Source: Symsagittifera roscoffensis (Eukaryota; Xenacoelomorpha; Acoela; Convolutidae). From it: DNA of 64,000 bases. The position numbers and the translations under genes are program-made. The notes under the pieces were generated by a model that was not told the DNA's origin, did no database searches, and saw only the letters and a list, made by a program, of their open reading frames with translations. The stretch is taken from contig NC_087065.1 in NCBI RefSeq assembly GCF_963678635.1, positions 49,858,952 through 49,922,951 on the forward strand. Reading direction: 5' to 3'. Positions 12,601 to 21,985 of the stretch are shown piece after piece; within the stretch, counting starts at the first letter, position 1, and every line of letters begins with the position of its first letter.

Positions 12601-15600
12601 TTTTTATAGGGAGTCAATATCTTCAATGGGACATGAAAATTTTTTGTTGAAAACAAATATTTCGATCGCCGAAAATTGACTGAATAAAAAAACATATCGA
12701 GCATAAATTTTCCATTTTCTTCGAAAGTCTGTACAATTAATTATGGCAAATAAGTTTCCTTGGACCATTTTGGTACAATTTTTAAAACGGATAAAATCAC
12801 CGCTTATGCGTTCATATATCGCGCGTTAATGTCCCAAGTCGGCTAAATTGGAGTCACAGGCGAAAAATGATCACAGGTATAATATCTTTTCAAATTTAAG
12901 GCTTTAATACCTTTTAATTGATATAAAAAATTTACTTCGAAAATGGCTTAATAAAAAGTGGAAATTTGTCTTAAAAAAAAACAAAATCTACCCCGACTAC
13001 AAATATTACGTTACTTTTGTTAGAAAAGTCGGATTAAAAGTTGAACGAAAAATAATAATGGCGAGAGGAGAACAAAACTGCTCGTACCAGGGCGAAGCCA
13101 TGCGTGTTCCGACTGTCTTTTAAGGTCTATGGAGCAGTAATAATAAAAATTAAATGTAATAAAATAAAATGAAAAAAAAATGGTATTTTTTGTGAAAATC
13201 ATCCCCCACACGTCATATAAAGTACAAAGTGATAGATTTCGCTACTATTAACAAATATAATATGGCAAATAAGCTTCCTGAACCAATTTGGAACGATTTC
13301 TAAGACGGATTGAATGTCCGCTTACGCTTTAATATTGCGCGTTAATTTTCCCAAATTGGCCAAAATGGCAACCTTTAAACCCTCATAACTTTATGAAAAG
13401 TGATCACAGGTGGAATATCTTTTCAAATTTGAGCTTAATACAACAATACTTTTCGGCTGATGTACAATAGTTCCGTCAATAATGCTTAACTAATAAGTTG
13501 AAATGAAGAAATAACCCACCCGAGCACAAAAGTTCCGTTATTTTTGTTACTAAAGTCAGAACAAAAAATAATATTTTGTCTCAAGATTTTGTTTTATCCC
13601 TGGAGCAATTTTGATTTTAGAGGGACAAGCCTGGCAAGAAAAGGCAGTGCGAGATTGCATGAAATCCAACCGGAATAGTGCCAGGGCATGCATTGTTGAA
13701 TCTTTCGCGCAGCAGATGGAAATTAAGAACGAACTGCGTAAGTTAATTTGAAGTTGAACTATGAAGTTGTATCAAAAACTCCAGACACAACTATTCTCAT
13801 TATCGAGAGAATATCGTGTATTTTTTTTGATGTGGATCAGATGAAAACTTGTATTCAACTATTTTTCATAACGCAAAACTAACTATCACTGAAGTTTCAT
13901 TAAACAAACCTATCAGTCAAGGAAGATCTTGGATTTTCTCAAGGGGGGGGGGGGGGAGGAGCAATTGACCTCCATCGAGAAAATCTTGCTGACATTTATT
14001 TTAAATCGATTAAATTGATTTTCTGACCTCTCCTACTTCACTATAAAGACCATATTTTGACCAAATGTTTTGCAATACAGGCATAAGTTTGATCAAACAG
14101 GCCCAAAAAGGCCTTCTTAGGTACTTTTTGGAAATTTTTGACCAAAAAATTTCGAGAGCAAATGAGGTCAACTTAACTCTATGGATGGATTAAAGTTTAG
14201 TTGGAAAGCTTACCTGGCGTTTTGGTGTCTTCGGCTCTTTTCCTTACCCCCCCCCCCCCCCAACCTGTAAAATTTTACAAATGAAAAACTTGTTCACATT
14301 AATAAATTGTTATGAAAATTTGACTAATAAAATGGCTAACACATTTGGTCTTCAAAATTAACCTTGTAAAATCACTCGTTACACCAAAAAATTGATGCTC
14401 GTGTGAGGTGGGTGGGAAAGGAAAAAGAGCCGTGTCTTCGAAGTTTTTTTATTTTTTTTTTGTAATTTTCTTGAACCGTCTTTTGTACCTTTTTTCTCCA
14501 ATTTTTTCTAAGGTTACGATGAAATTTTTTTTGTATTGAGTGAAAAAATTGTTTGTTCTTGCATTGGATGAATTTTTCATTTTCGAGACACGCAATTTAT
14601 TAAGAGTAATGAACATAGTGAAGACTCTTATATAGATCTTGCTGATTTTTCTTTCTTGTTTTTTTTTTATTCAGAAAAAAGTCTTAAAATTTGTTCACGC
14701 TCGATTCTGATTTTCGCGGTTTGACCTGTATTTTTTTTAGGTTCAATTCATTTCTAATATTGAAAGGAAGGCAAAGCCCACTATCAAACAGCAAAACTGT
14801 AGAGTTCTAATAAAGCTAAAGTTATTTATCCGATTTCCCAGCAAGATAAAAGTTTTTTCTATTGATCCAGTTTTCTCAAATTCGGTAATATTTAACAAAA
14901 AAGCGTTCATCATATATTTTATTCGAGATTCAAAAGTTGAATGTTTTTGAAAAAACAAGTCGGTTTTTTTTCAGTTTCTTTGCGTTCATTACATTTTTCC
15001 AACTCTCAGTGGGCTGTGTTTTAATTTTACACATGCCAATAGTAAATGATGTTTTAGTTCCAGATTAACTTTTATCAATTTTTGGTTAAGGTTGTTTGTT
15101 TTCCAGGAAAAATCAAGTATTATACATAGTCATTAGATTATGTTGAGTAAAATATCGTAAAAGGCTCTCATTTTTTCAACTAGAATATTCTAGAAAATTA
15201 TTTTTCGAGTGCTCAGAGGCTTGAATTTTTCTCTTTTTTTTTGAGTGAAAAAAACGAGCAATTAGATCCTATAAAAGAAACTGATTTGCATACAAATAAG
15301 TAACAAGGATAGTAAACTGCTGTGCAAGTATCACAGAACATTGCAACCACATTCATAGAAAAAAGAATCACAATTTAATGCTGTTTTTGTGCAGGGTGCA
15401 ATGAGAAAAATGCAGGCTACTTAAAATATTTTTGATTTTCTACGTCAAGCAAATCCCCAACTGACCAAAATTTTTAACCATAGAGTTTCCACAAACAAAA
15501 AAACTTAAAGAAACTTAAAGAAAAACTTAAAGAAAAAGATACAAAAGGAAATTTGTTTCATACAATTCGATATAATTCAATATGTGAAGAATCATTTTTC

Positions 15601-18600
15601 AAAAAGTCGTATTGATAAATATATATCAACTTCACTAGTAAAATCTCGATATTTGAATATTTTTTGGGAGTGGTTTGCTTTGTCAAAACACAACATCTAA
15701 TGACTTTTCCTTTTGATAAACTCTCCGTTGAAATGGAAATACTCACAGATAAATTTAACTTGGAGATCTGACATAAGAACATAATCATGTGATAATTTTT
15801 CCACAGTTTTATAGTTAAAAATCTGCATTACGAGGCCAAACTGTGCTTTTTGGGAAATATCAGCGGTTTCCGCAACAAGGACGCTCCCGTTCTTCGTTAT
15901 TGCTTTTTCAATTCCTTTGATAGTTAAAGACTTGTCTCTGGAATTCAGGAACATACAGACACAAAATTGTGCGCATATCCAGTGCACAGTTTGGTTTCGT
16001 AATATGAGTTTTTGTACTTTGCTAGAAAAATTTGACTTTGAAAAATTCTGTGGTTGAAACTGGGGGTAATCATTTTTTTGGCAGATTTGTGTTTATTCTT
16101 CGTTATTGTACAACAAAAGTCATTATTGAGCTCTGGGCAAAAAAGCAAGTTATTTGGTTCATTTTTTGAGATAAATAGAAATTCGATTACGTTTTTGACT
16201 CAAATTATTGTTTCCGACTTTCAAAGAAAGCGACGGAACATAAGTGCTTGGGTGGTTTTTTCTCCAAGCCAATTTTGTTTTTCATAATAGCAAATTTCAA
16301 CAAATTTTTTTAGATCATTCAAGTATTGTTGTACTGAGCTCAAAATTAGAAGGAAAATTTCACCTGTTATGAATTTTGGTTATATTGTGGGGGTTTGAAG
16401 ATTGTCAATTTGGTCAATTTGGGACAATTAATGCTCGCTCTATTTCATACTTTTAACTTGAAAGGATATTTAATCCGTCTTAGAGCTTGGATCGAGGAAT
16501 GTTATTTGTTCTATTCAAAATCTTATAAATTGTAAAATAAATTAAGGTTTTGATATTCTATCATTTAATATTTTACATTGCGTGTGGATGAATGAATTTC
16601 AAAAACATTTGCGACTAGAAAGAAGAAATTTTTTCAGTTTAATCCTCGTATGAAACTTGACAATAATGGTTTTTCATGTATCGATTTCAACCCGGGTTTG
16701 CGAGCGCTTAACCCAAAAATGAGACAGGGGTTTTGATGGGTCTAAAAGTATAAACAAGACAATCTCAAGCAGACGCGATACAAACCAAAATCTGCCTTAA
16801 ATCCTACCATAAACATACATAAGACATATCTAAATTTTATTTTGCGAAGATTTTGTTAAATCTCAAACAGAACTTTTCATGGGACTTCTGTGAGATTAAG
16901 AGATCAAAGACTTCTTGCGATAAACCAACGTAAGTTTCTGGACTTTTCTGGGAAAGTTTTAACGTTATTTCAACCGTTTCATCGCAATTTGAAACGGTCT
17001 TCTTAAAATGGCAAAACACTATCACAAGTTAATTGCTTTTTGGTACAAACTGCATTGTAATTTTCTATATAAGTTTTTATTATCTTCTTTCACCATGAGA
17101 TATTACCTGAATAGCAAAAGTTATATTTTCATTTCGGTAAATTCATATTACTTGAAAATAAAAGCACAACCAGCCCCTATCAGAACGAACGGAGCATAGC
17201 TGGCGCACGGTCCAAGTCGCCCCTTTATGGTCGAGCTAGGTCAAAACAAATTTAGGTTGAGTCAAATAAACTGAAGCATGAAGTCAAACAACGAGGCCGA
17301 GCTAGTTATTAAGTGTAATTAACGTAGTGAGGACTCTTATAAAGGTCTCGCTGACTTTTTTGCTTATTTTTTTTTACTCAGGAAAAAGTCTTAAATTTTG
17401 TTCACGCTCAATTTTGATTTTTTTTGCGGCTTGATTTGTGATTTCTTTTTAAAATTCAGTGCAGTTCCATTGTTAAAAAGAAGCCAAAGTCCACTATCGA
17501 ACAGCAAAAATGTAAAAATTACGAAAAACGTGATCAAACTTCTAATTTAGAAAATGGAAATTAATTATCAGATATCTCAGTGAAATAAAAATTTTGCCTA
17601 TTGATCCAGTTTTCTCAAATTGGGCTAATTTTAACAAAAAAAATTCCATCTTAAATTGTTCTACAAATTCAATTGGCTTTAAGGCCATTTATTTTTTCTT
17701 TGAAACTCAAAAATTTAACAATCAGTTTTGTTTTGGTTTCATTGCGTTCATTACTCTTTTCTAACTGTCAGTTGGCTATATTTTTTGTTGGAGAAAATCA
17801 AAATATGTACAAATTTAGTCGAAAGAGTCAAATCGTCTCAGGTTGGATTCAAACAAAGTCGATCGTATTTTTATTTGATCCAGAAAGTCAAACCATATTT
17901 GAATTCTAGTCTAAGCTATCAAATTTATTAAGCATTGCGATATGTTAAAAGCATACCATTTACTGATCGAAACGGTCAAACTAACAAAAGTTTGGCTCTT
18001 TTTTCTCCACCCATACCGCCCCCCCCCCCTCCCCCCGACCTCACACGAGCATCAAATTTTAAGGTTTAACGAGTGGCTTTACAAAGTTGCTTATGGAGAC
18101 TAAAAGTGTTTATCATGGTCTAATTAGACTGAATGTCAATTTTCATGACAAGTGGACAACGTGAACATTTTAATTAGAAAATTTTGCAAGTTAGGGGGAA
18201 AGAAAAAGAGCCAAAATTTGGTCAAGAAGCTTTAAAAAAATTGAGTTTTGATCGAGATAACGTGAGGATCTCGTGCCTGGTTAGAAGCTAACTGAGGTTC
18301 GATTTTAGATGTCTGTCCAATACTGTGCAGCAAAAAGTACCATATGCAAAAATATTCCGCTTATTTGAAAATTTGACACGAAAATCACATTTAAGCTTTC
18401 AAAACTTCCCTCTCAAAGTTTTCTTTCCCATAAAAAGACTCTAAGGGAAGGTCTCGAAAGAAGGTCTCGGTTTTATAGATATTGTTTTTGACAGAAAAAT
18501 AATAACCCATAGGATATAGTTAGAATATGCTTTTTGAGTGACAAAATTTTGTCAAGATAAGAGATTATAATTAATTATATTTGATTGTAAATGATTTAAA

Positions 18601-20884
18601 GAGTATAATCAAATAGAATGAATTATAATAGATTATAATTTCTTGGAAAACATCACGATTATAAATCTTTTGAGCACTTAATTTTGGTAATTATAATCAA
18701 TTATAATTGTCAAAAAATGAATATAATAAATTCAACGTCAATTATTTACGCTCAAACTTGAATACCGTTTTTGTGACGAGCTACGTCAAGCTAAAATAGT
18801 CAGTTCTTTTTCTCTCTATTCGAATGAAATGGCTTCAAAATATAAGGTGTTTTCAAAACACTTTTTCTATCAATCATATCTCATTTCACTAATTCTTGCT
18901 TCAGATATTGAGTTAGTTTTTTTGTGATAGGTTACACAAATTCGCAAAACTCTGGTGCCACATTTCATGTTGTGGAGAGTTTTTCGTGTGCGAAATTTTT
19001 TTCGGTGGTTCATCGAAACTTCAACACATTTTGTGTTAAGCAAAATAATACAGAGTTGATTGAAACCAATCGACCAAAACAAAGAAGCCTGAAGATGAGA
19101 GACTAAAGCTAAACAAACCCCAAAATGGTTTAACTTTAGACCAAAAACGATTCTGAGAAAAGTTGCAAAAAATCTTGCCAACTCTTATGCGTTTCAATTA
19201 ACAAAATTCGCAACGAAATTTCCCGGGTTTACCAAAAACTCCAATCATACAATTTTCATCTATGGAAAAAAGCTACTCATACACTTTTCATGCAATTCCA
19301 TAAGTACCGAAAACTCTATGAAAGCTCTATGATTAATGATTTTTCTTAAATAGAAACTGTATGACTAGCATTTTTCCATAAACGAAAATATTGATTTTTA
19401 ATTTTTTTTTCTCATTTTTTGGTTGTTTTCGTGACCGAACACAAGTGACAAATACCTTGGTTACTCAAACGTAGAGTTGTCTTCATTTGACCGTCTTGCA
19501 TCAAAAATGCGTTGGTAACGGTCTGAACTGTATTAAATATGTCTTTCACAAGTAGTATAACGAAATTATCAAACTTTCAATTTTTGGCAAAAATTTTCAA
19601 AAATGATTTTTTCAAATGTGAATTTTTAGTTCATCAGACATTTCTAAAGACAAAAAAACATGCCATAAAAAGCAATATGAGATTTAAGTGTTTTTGAAAA
19701 AAGTTATTAGGCAAAAAGAAAAAAATGGTGTCATCCAAGACTACGTTATGCACACAAAAAATTGAATTTTTCTCGCAAAAAAAATTGAAAAAAGTTTGTT
19801 TGAGTACAACACTCGATTTGCAATTGACAAAAAAAAAACACAAAAAAGTTTTGGGGCAATTTCAAAATTACTTTTGTTGTCGCAAAATTTTCTTGTCGCC
19901 ATCAAAAAATGCTATTCATACAATTTCCATATATGGAAATAGTATTATTATCGTTTTTTCACCCAAAATTTTTCCTTTTTATTTGATACGATACACCAAA
20001 TTTTATGCTAAAACGAGAAAAAAATTCTTCGAAAATTTGATGACACCATTTTTTTCGCAAAAATGTAGGAAATTTGAATGATTAGTATTTTTTCATAGGC
20101 TTAATTTATGGAATTGTATGATAAGCGTTTTTAGTCTATGGAGGTCAACCCCGATTATAACCTGAAAACAAGTACATTCAGTTGGTTCAAAGTTAACTAG
20201 GAATCAAGGTGAGTTTATTTTCAGGTTGTCCAATTTTGTTGAAAACTTTGTCGACCATTTTTTCAGGTCGACCAAATTGATTTTTGAGCTCTCCCAAACC
20301 ACTATAAAGACTAATTTGACCAAATTTTCTGTGCTGCAACAAATTTTTGAGAAAAACCAAAAAAGGCGTTTTTAGGCACTTTTTGGAAAATTTCGACCAA
20401 AACATCGTTTTTTTTTCGGCGCGCGCTCCTATCTCAAAATTGTATAGATTGGCGCCGAAGACGCTTTTAGAAAAATTTTAAAGTCAGTCAGCCAAATATG
20501 GATATCTCAAAATAGTACAAAGGAGGGACCCTTTGGGTCGGCAGGGGGTCGAATCCATGAAGAAGGGGGGGGGGGCGTCCGCCCCCATCTAAATCCGCTA
20601 CTGTTTCAATATCTCTCGTGTCAAAAAAATAAGAGATAATTCAACACAAACGTGGTTTGAAACGCCCTGTAAATCATTCGATGTCCTAAAAGAAACTAGC
20701 TGAAGATTTTCAACTACTCCGGTTATTGAAACAATTATAACAATTGAAATTTCGTTTTTATTTAGCAAAAAATTCAAATGGAGGATGTGCCGCAGGCTGT
20801 ACGAAAAATAAAGGCAACCCGCATGCTTTGTGCACAGCAAGATGCGTGAAAAGATACCAATATACAATCATGCGAATCGTCTAG
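551..20884 (+). CDS. Five-exon gene for a small secreted eight-cysteine protein
   Basis: Joining 551-605, 1160-1195, 8388-8465, 13621-13737 and 20766-20884 gives 405 nt, 134 codons plus TAG. Every intron is GT-AG and phase 1, so the frame survives all four junctions. Residues 1-19 look like a signal peptide (Leu/Phe/Val-rich, ending Ser-Asp-Ala); the mature chain would be about 115 residues. Cysteines fall at 23, 35, 69, 80, 103, 107, 118 and 122, an even number suited to four disulfides. The last four form C-x3-C-x10-C-x3-C, the spacing of helical-hairpin cysteine motifs, though I cannot assign a family. Secretion and disulfide bonding are inferences. Introns are 554, 7192, 5155 and 7028 bp and are full of repeats. 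No single exon is long enough to be seen by an ORF scan. Extra phase-1 exons could exist. Confidence 0.75.
1018..1080. repeat. ATA/AATA-rich microsatellite
   Basis: Irregular run of ATAATA/AGTATAATA units in the first intron of the eight-cysteine gene. Low complexity, no coding potential. Confidence 0.6.
1160..1195 (+). CDS. Exon 2 of the eight-cysteine protein (Cys23)
   Basis: A 36-nt micro-exon after TTTTGTTTTAG, ending at the donor GTAAGC (1196). It encodes the likely mature N-terminus DWKCRGTFRVS and holds the first cysteine. Confidence 0.7.
1540..2745 (-). repeat. GTCGAAACAT satellite, three clusters (1540-1790, 1970-2085, 2495-2745)
   Basis: Degenerate short units reading TATGTTTCGACC on the plus strand, often followed by AATTTTGG-like spacers. 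They lie in the second intron of the eight-cysteine gene and are the reverse complement of the clusters at 21.7 and 33.0 kb. ORFs here are by-products of the repeat. Confidence 0.7.
2746..3440. other. Intron sequence without a supported gene
   Basis: Contains a 62-codon plus-strand ORF at 2774-2962 whose end overlaps an AATAAA, and a 111-codon minus-strand ORF at 3050-3385. Neither has a recognisable domain or convincing splice context, so I leave them uncalled. Confidence 0.3.
3440..8200 (+). repeat. Degenerate ~85-bp tandem array, forward block
   Basis: Dozens of diverged units built on 'cttgcttag-aaaacttaa-ttttttgc-gaaccgatttgctctatga-aataacttgaa' phrases. It fills most of the second intron of the eight-cysteine gene. 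The related block at 10.6-11.8 kb runs in the opposite orientation. All ORFs inside come from repeat units. Confidence 0.75.
4378..7295 (+). repeat. Tandem duplication of a ~1.46-kb segment (4378-5834 and 5835-7295)
   Basis: The two segments are nearly identical along their length, differing by scattered single-base changes and one- or two-base indels; both start GTTGAATGGC and end with CTTTCATGAAAAG. A short similar sequence, GATTCAAAGTTTCATG, lies just before the first unit, which fits unequal exchange between neighbouring ~85-bp array units. It looks recent compared with the array divergence. Confidence 0.9.
8388..8465 (+). CDS. Exon 3 of the eight-cysteine protein (Cys35)
   Basis: 78 nt between the acceptor TTGAATTTAG and the donor GTAAGA (8466). 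It starts by completing His31, continues ENLCDVLRGVV and carries one cysteine. It sits between oppositely oriented blocks of the ~85-bp repeat. Confidence 0.72.
9378..9714 (-). mobile_element. Solo LTR of the gypsy family seen at 45 and 51 kb
   Basis: It starts TGGCC, ends TTTCCA, and matches the LTRs at 44948-45310 and 50668-51061 over most of its length, including CTCATAGAGTAA, the CTTATAT box and a GCTGAAACT dyad. It has no internal retroelement sequence on either side. I see no matching 5-bp target duplication (TGGGG against TCATT), so it is old or rearranged. It sits in the third intron of the eight-cysteine gene. Confidence 0.75.
9583..9606. promoter_or_regulatory. Dyad in the solo LTR
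   Basis: GCTGAAACT-ATAAAC-AGTTTCAGC, a perfect 9-bp stem with a six-base loop. Same position in the LTR as the dyads at 45166 and 50919. Confidence 0.6.
9845..10005. repeat. Three copies of a ~60-bp unit with a poly-C tract
   Basis: The phrase CCCGAAAAGCTGAAAAAA recurs as CCCGAGGAGCTGAAAAAA and CCCGAAGAGCTGAAAAAA, with a C19-like tract between the last two. Confidence 0.6.
10080..10620 (-). repeat. Dispersed interspersed repeat family A, reverse copies
   Basis: Reverse-complement relatives of the sequence at 13068-13580: GCTCGGGATGG, GAGCTCAA, TTTGGCCAATTT and TAATGCGTAAGCGGATT landmarks appear in reverse order. A second partial copy begins near 10430. Non-coding. Confidence 0.55.
10620..11770 (-). 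repeat. Degenerate ~85-bp tandem array, reverse block
   Basis: About ten units with GAATCGGTTCGC-like cores spaced roughly 85 bp apart (near 10731, 10816, 10902, 10991, 11074, 11161, 11238, 11324, 11409, 11496). It is the reverse complement of the forward block's unit. The tail at 11520-11770 also mirrors the 3540-4050 stretch, including AGGTACTGTCTAG. Confidence 0.8.
11790..11955 (-). CDS. Candidate terminal exon on the minus strand, unknown protein
   Basis: After a CTTTTGATAG acceptor on the minus strand, a 166-nt open stretch runs to TAG at 11790-11792 and encodes about 54 residues. Composition is protein-like: charged helix with KDLKHSFNNDEPALLKEL and KVKDANSAAFLNKQLS. It lies inside the third intron of the eight-cysteine gene, on the opposite strand, right beside the inverted ~85-bp array. 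No upstream partner exon was identified, so it may be a real nested gene's last exon or a fossil carried in with the repeat. No domain recognised. Confidence 0.3.
12266..13580 (+). repeat. Two tandem copies of interspersed family A
   Basis: Copy one (12266-13035) and copy two (13068-13580) share in order: AAGACTGCTC, a GTCTATGGAGCAGTAATAAT-type stretch, ATCATCCCCCCACACG, ATATAAAGT, AACCAATTTGGAACGATTT, CGCGCGTTAAT, TGATCACAGGT and CCCCGAC/CCCGAGCACAAA. Copy one carries an extra ~450 bp. No ORF of note, so this looks like a non-autonomous element. Confidence 0.6.
13621..13737 (+). CDS. Exon 4 of the eight-cysteine protein (Cys69, Cys80)
   Basis: 117 nt after TTTTGATTTTAG and before the donor GTAAGT (13738). 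It encodes a charged, probably helical segment with AVRDCMKSN and ARACIVESF. Composition is clearly more GC-rich than the flanking intron. Confidence 0.75.
13917..14165 (+). mobile_element. Degenerate copy of the CAGGGGCGGAT inverted-repeat family
   Basis: It resembles the interior of the better copy at 31043-31435: GATCTTGGATTTTCTCAAGGG, CTATAAAGACC, CAGGCCCAAAAAGGC, TTTTTGGAAATTTTTGACC. It has an internal G-run. The terminal repeats are worn away. Confidence 0.45.
14233..14431 (+). mobile_element. 199-bp MITE with GGCTCTTTTCC termini and 8-bp target duplication
   Basis: Ends are GGCTCTTTTCCTTACC on the left and the inverted GGAAAGGAAAAAGAGCC on the right. The flanks repeat GTGTCTTC exactly (14225-14232 and 14432-14439). 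An 8-bp target site duplication points to hAT-type transposition. There is no coding capacity, and a poly-C tract follows the left terminus. Confidence 0.85.
14601..14995 (+). mobile_element. TIR-type repeat, family B copy 1
   Basis: The left end AAGAGTAATGAACATAGT is answered by TGCGTTCATTAC at the right end in inverted orientation. The interior shares ATTGATCCAGTTTTCTC and an AACAGCAAAA stretch with the copy at 17311-17760. Non-coding; the zinc-finger copy at 35 kb belongs to the same family. Confidence 0.6.
15828..16002 (+). mobile_element. ~175-bp MITE with TTACGAGGCCAAACTGTGC termini
   Basis: The left terminus TTACGAGGCCAAACTGTGC pairs with GCACAGTTTGGTTTCGTAA at the right. Relatives lie near 23203 (left end), 29830 (left end) and 30918 (right end). 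Non-coding. Confidence 0.75.
16060..16520 (-). repeat. Interspersed family A, reverse copy
   Basis: GTGCTTGGGTGG, TACTGAGCTCAAAATT, TTTCACCTGTTATG, GGTCAATTTGGGACAATTAATG and TTTAATCCGTCTTAG are the reverse-complement landmarks of family A. Confidence 0.55.
17311..17757 (+). mobile_element. TIR-type repeat, family B copy 2
   Basis: The left end AAGTGTAATTAACGTAGT is inverted at the right as ATTGCGTTCATTACTCTT. It shares ACTCTTATA, the CTCGCTGACTT stretch and ATTGATCCAGTTTTCTC with copy 1. Confidence 0.6.
17994..18212 (-). mobile_element. 219-bp MITE, second copy of the GGCTCTTTT family, opposite orientation
   Basis: Termini are GGCTCTTTTTTCTCC and GGGGGAAAGAAAAAGAGCC. The interior is the reverse complement of the 14233-14431 copy (CCTCACACGAGCATCAA against TTGATGCTCGTGTGAGG). 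Flanking 8-mers AAAAGTTT and AAAATTTG are only similar, so the target duplication is decayed. Confidence 0.8.
18548..18730. repeat. ATTATAAT-rich low-complexity stretch
   Basis: Repeated ATTATAATTAATTATA and GATTATAAT phrases in both orientations. No gene. Confidence 0.5.
19225..19515 (-). repeat. Interspersed family C, copy 1
   Basis: Paired with 34455-34785: both contain CATGCAATTCCATA, CTCTATGA, CATTTTTCCATA, GACCGAACACAAGTG-like and CCTTGGTTACTCAAA. Read on the minus strand both encode a peptide with LSNQG-x-CHLCSV, with several differences at silent positions. Confidence 0.6.
19718..20056. mobile_element. Inverted-repeat element with perfect 18-bp ends
   Basis: GAAAAAAATGGTGTCATC at 19718-19735 is exactly inverted at 20039-20056. 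The 339-bp unit holds one AT-rich 118-codon plus-strand ORF (19725-20081) that overruns the right terminus and has no recognisable domain, so I treat it as fortuitous. Confidence 0.6.
20225..20603 (+). mobile_element. CAGGGGCGGAT-family element, left end truncated
   Basis: It matches 31043-31435 (GAGCTCTCCCA, AAAGGCGTTTTTAGG, GGCGCGCGCTCC, TCAAAATAGTACAA, CTTTGGGTCGG) and ends AAATCCGCTACTG, the inverted form of the family terminus CAGTAGCGGATTT. The left terminus is not visible. Confidence 0.6.
20766..20884 (+). CDS. Exon 5 of the eight-cysteine protein (last four cysteines, stop)
   Basis: Terminal exon after TTTTTATTTAG. Only the frame dictated by the phase-1 junction is open to TAG at 20882-20884; the other two frames stop inside. 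It encodes GGCAAGC, ALCTARC and a basic C-terminus. Confidence 0.75.
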
Positions 20885-21139
20885 AACCCATTGAGTTCGC
20901 TTCACCAAACGAGTTTGAACCAATATATTGTATATTCCTCAATTTGAGACAAAACTAGAATGTTATATTTTTCTGTTTACTCAACTAAAACGATTTCTTA
21001 CAATATAAAAGTCCAATTTTGAGAAAATTGAGTATTGGAATTTTCCAAATTTTCTTTCACGACGAAAGCTGTAACTTCATTCTCCGGCAACAAAAAATGA
21101 TCAAAGCTGAGCTTTTTTCAGGCCGATCATCTTTCCTTA

Positions 21140-21145
21140 AATAAA
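21140..21145 (+). promoter_or_regulatory. Possible polyadenylation signal of the eight-cysteine gene
   Basis: AATAAA about 255 nt after the stop codon, the first canonical hexamer downstream. In such AT-rich DNA this can occur by chance. Confidence 0.35.
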
Positions 21146-21714
21146 AGCTGATAGTTATATTATCTTGCTTAGTCTTTTTATCCACATTTGAAAACTATGA
21201 ATCATAATAAAGATTCAAATGAACTCATGTAATACTATATGTAATTCTAATTCTAATTCAAAAAGTTATTTGTGTTTGTTTGCCACAATTAGTCATAATT
21301 GAGTTTTCAGTTTTCTCTTAGTCATTGAACGGCTCTTCACTTAGCTAGTTCTGTTTAGCAAGATGCATGTTTTTTAACCTTACTACCTACCTTACAAACC
21401 TACCTTTTTTTTTTAAAATCACCGGTTTCAACATCATAGGATCCACAGTGGTTGCAAAGAATTTTTCGCTTGCAAAACTGTAAAACAGATGCATTAGCAA
21501 AAAAATCCAGCATGGATGTATTTTTAAAGTGCAGTTAGCTAGAGCAGAGTTAGATGCTGATCATTGAACAGGACCGCCACCAGAAGGCCTGCACATGGTC
21601 CCGAAAAATATATATATAAAATTTTTTGGGGACAACGACAAAATAGTAACCGCGAAAACACAAAACTACAACATAATCAAGTTTCTAGCGTACCAAGCCT
21701 ATTTGACGGTCAAT

Positions 21715-21985
21715 ACAACTAAAAAATTTCCTCGGTCAAACACAATCGAACAAGTTTTCGTGGTCGAAGTTTTTCTCGGTCGAAAAAACTCTTCGATAGA
21801 ACTCGGTCAAAACGTTTTTCCTCGATCGAATGTTTTTCCTTGGTCAAAAATAGTCGAAACATAGACAGCTTGAGTCAATTCCATCGAAACATATCGAGCC
21901 TGGGTCGAGACGTTCGAAACATACCACTTTGGTTGAGTCGATCGAAACATAAATCGCAAACCTCGACACGCGCCTCAGTTCGATA
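21715..21985 (+). repeat. GTCGAAACAT satellite cluster
   Basis: Repeats of GGTCGAA / GATCGAAACAT with CTCGGTC and TTTTCCTCG spacers. Same family as 1.5-2.7 kb (opposite strand) and 33.0-33.3 kb. Confidence 0.65.
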
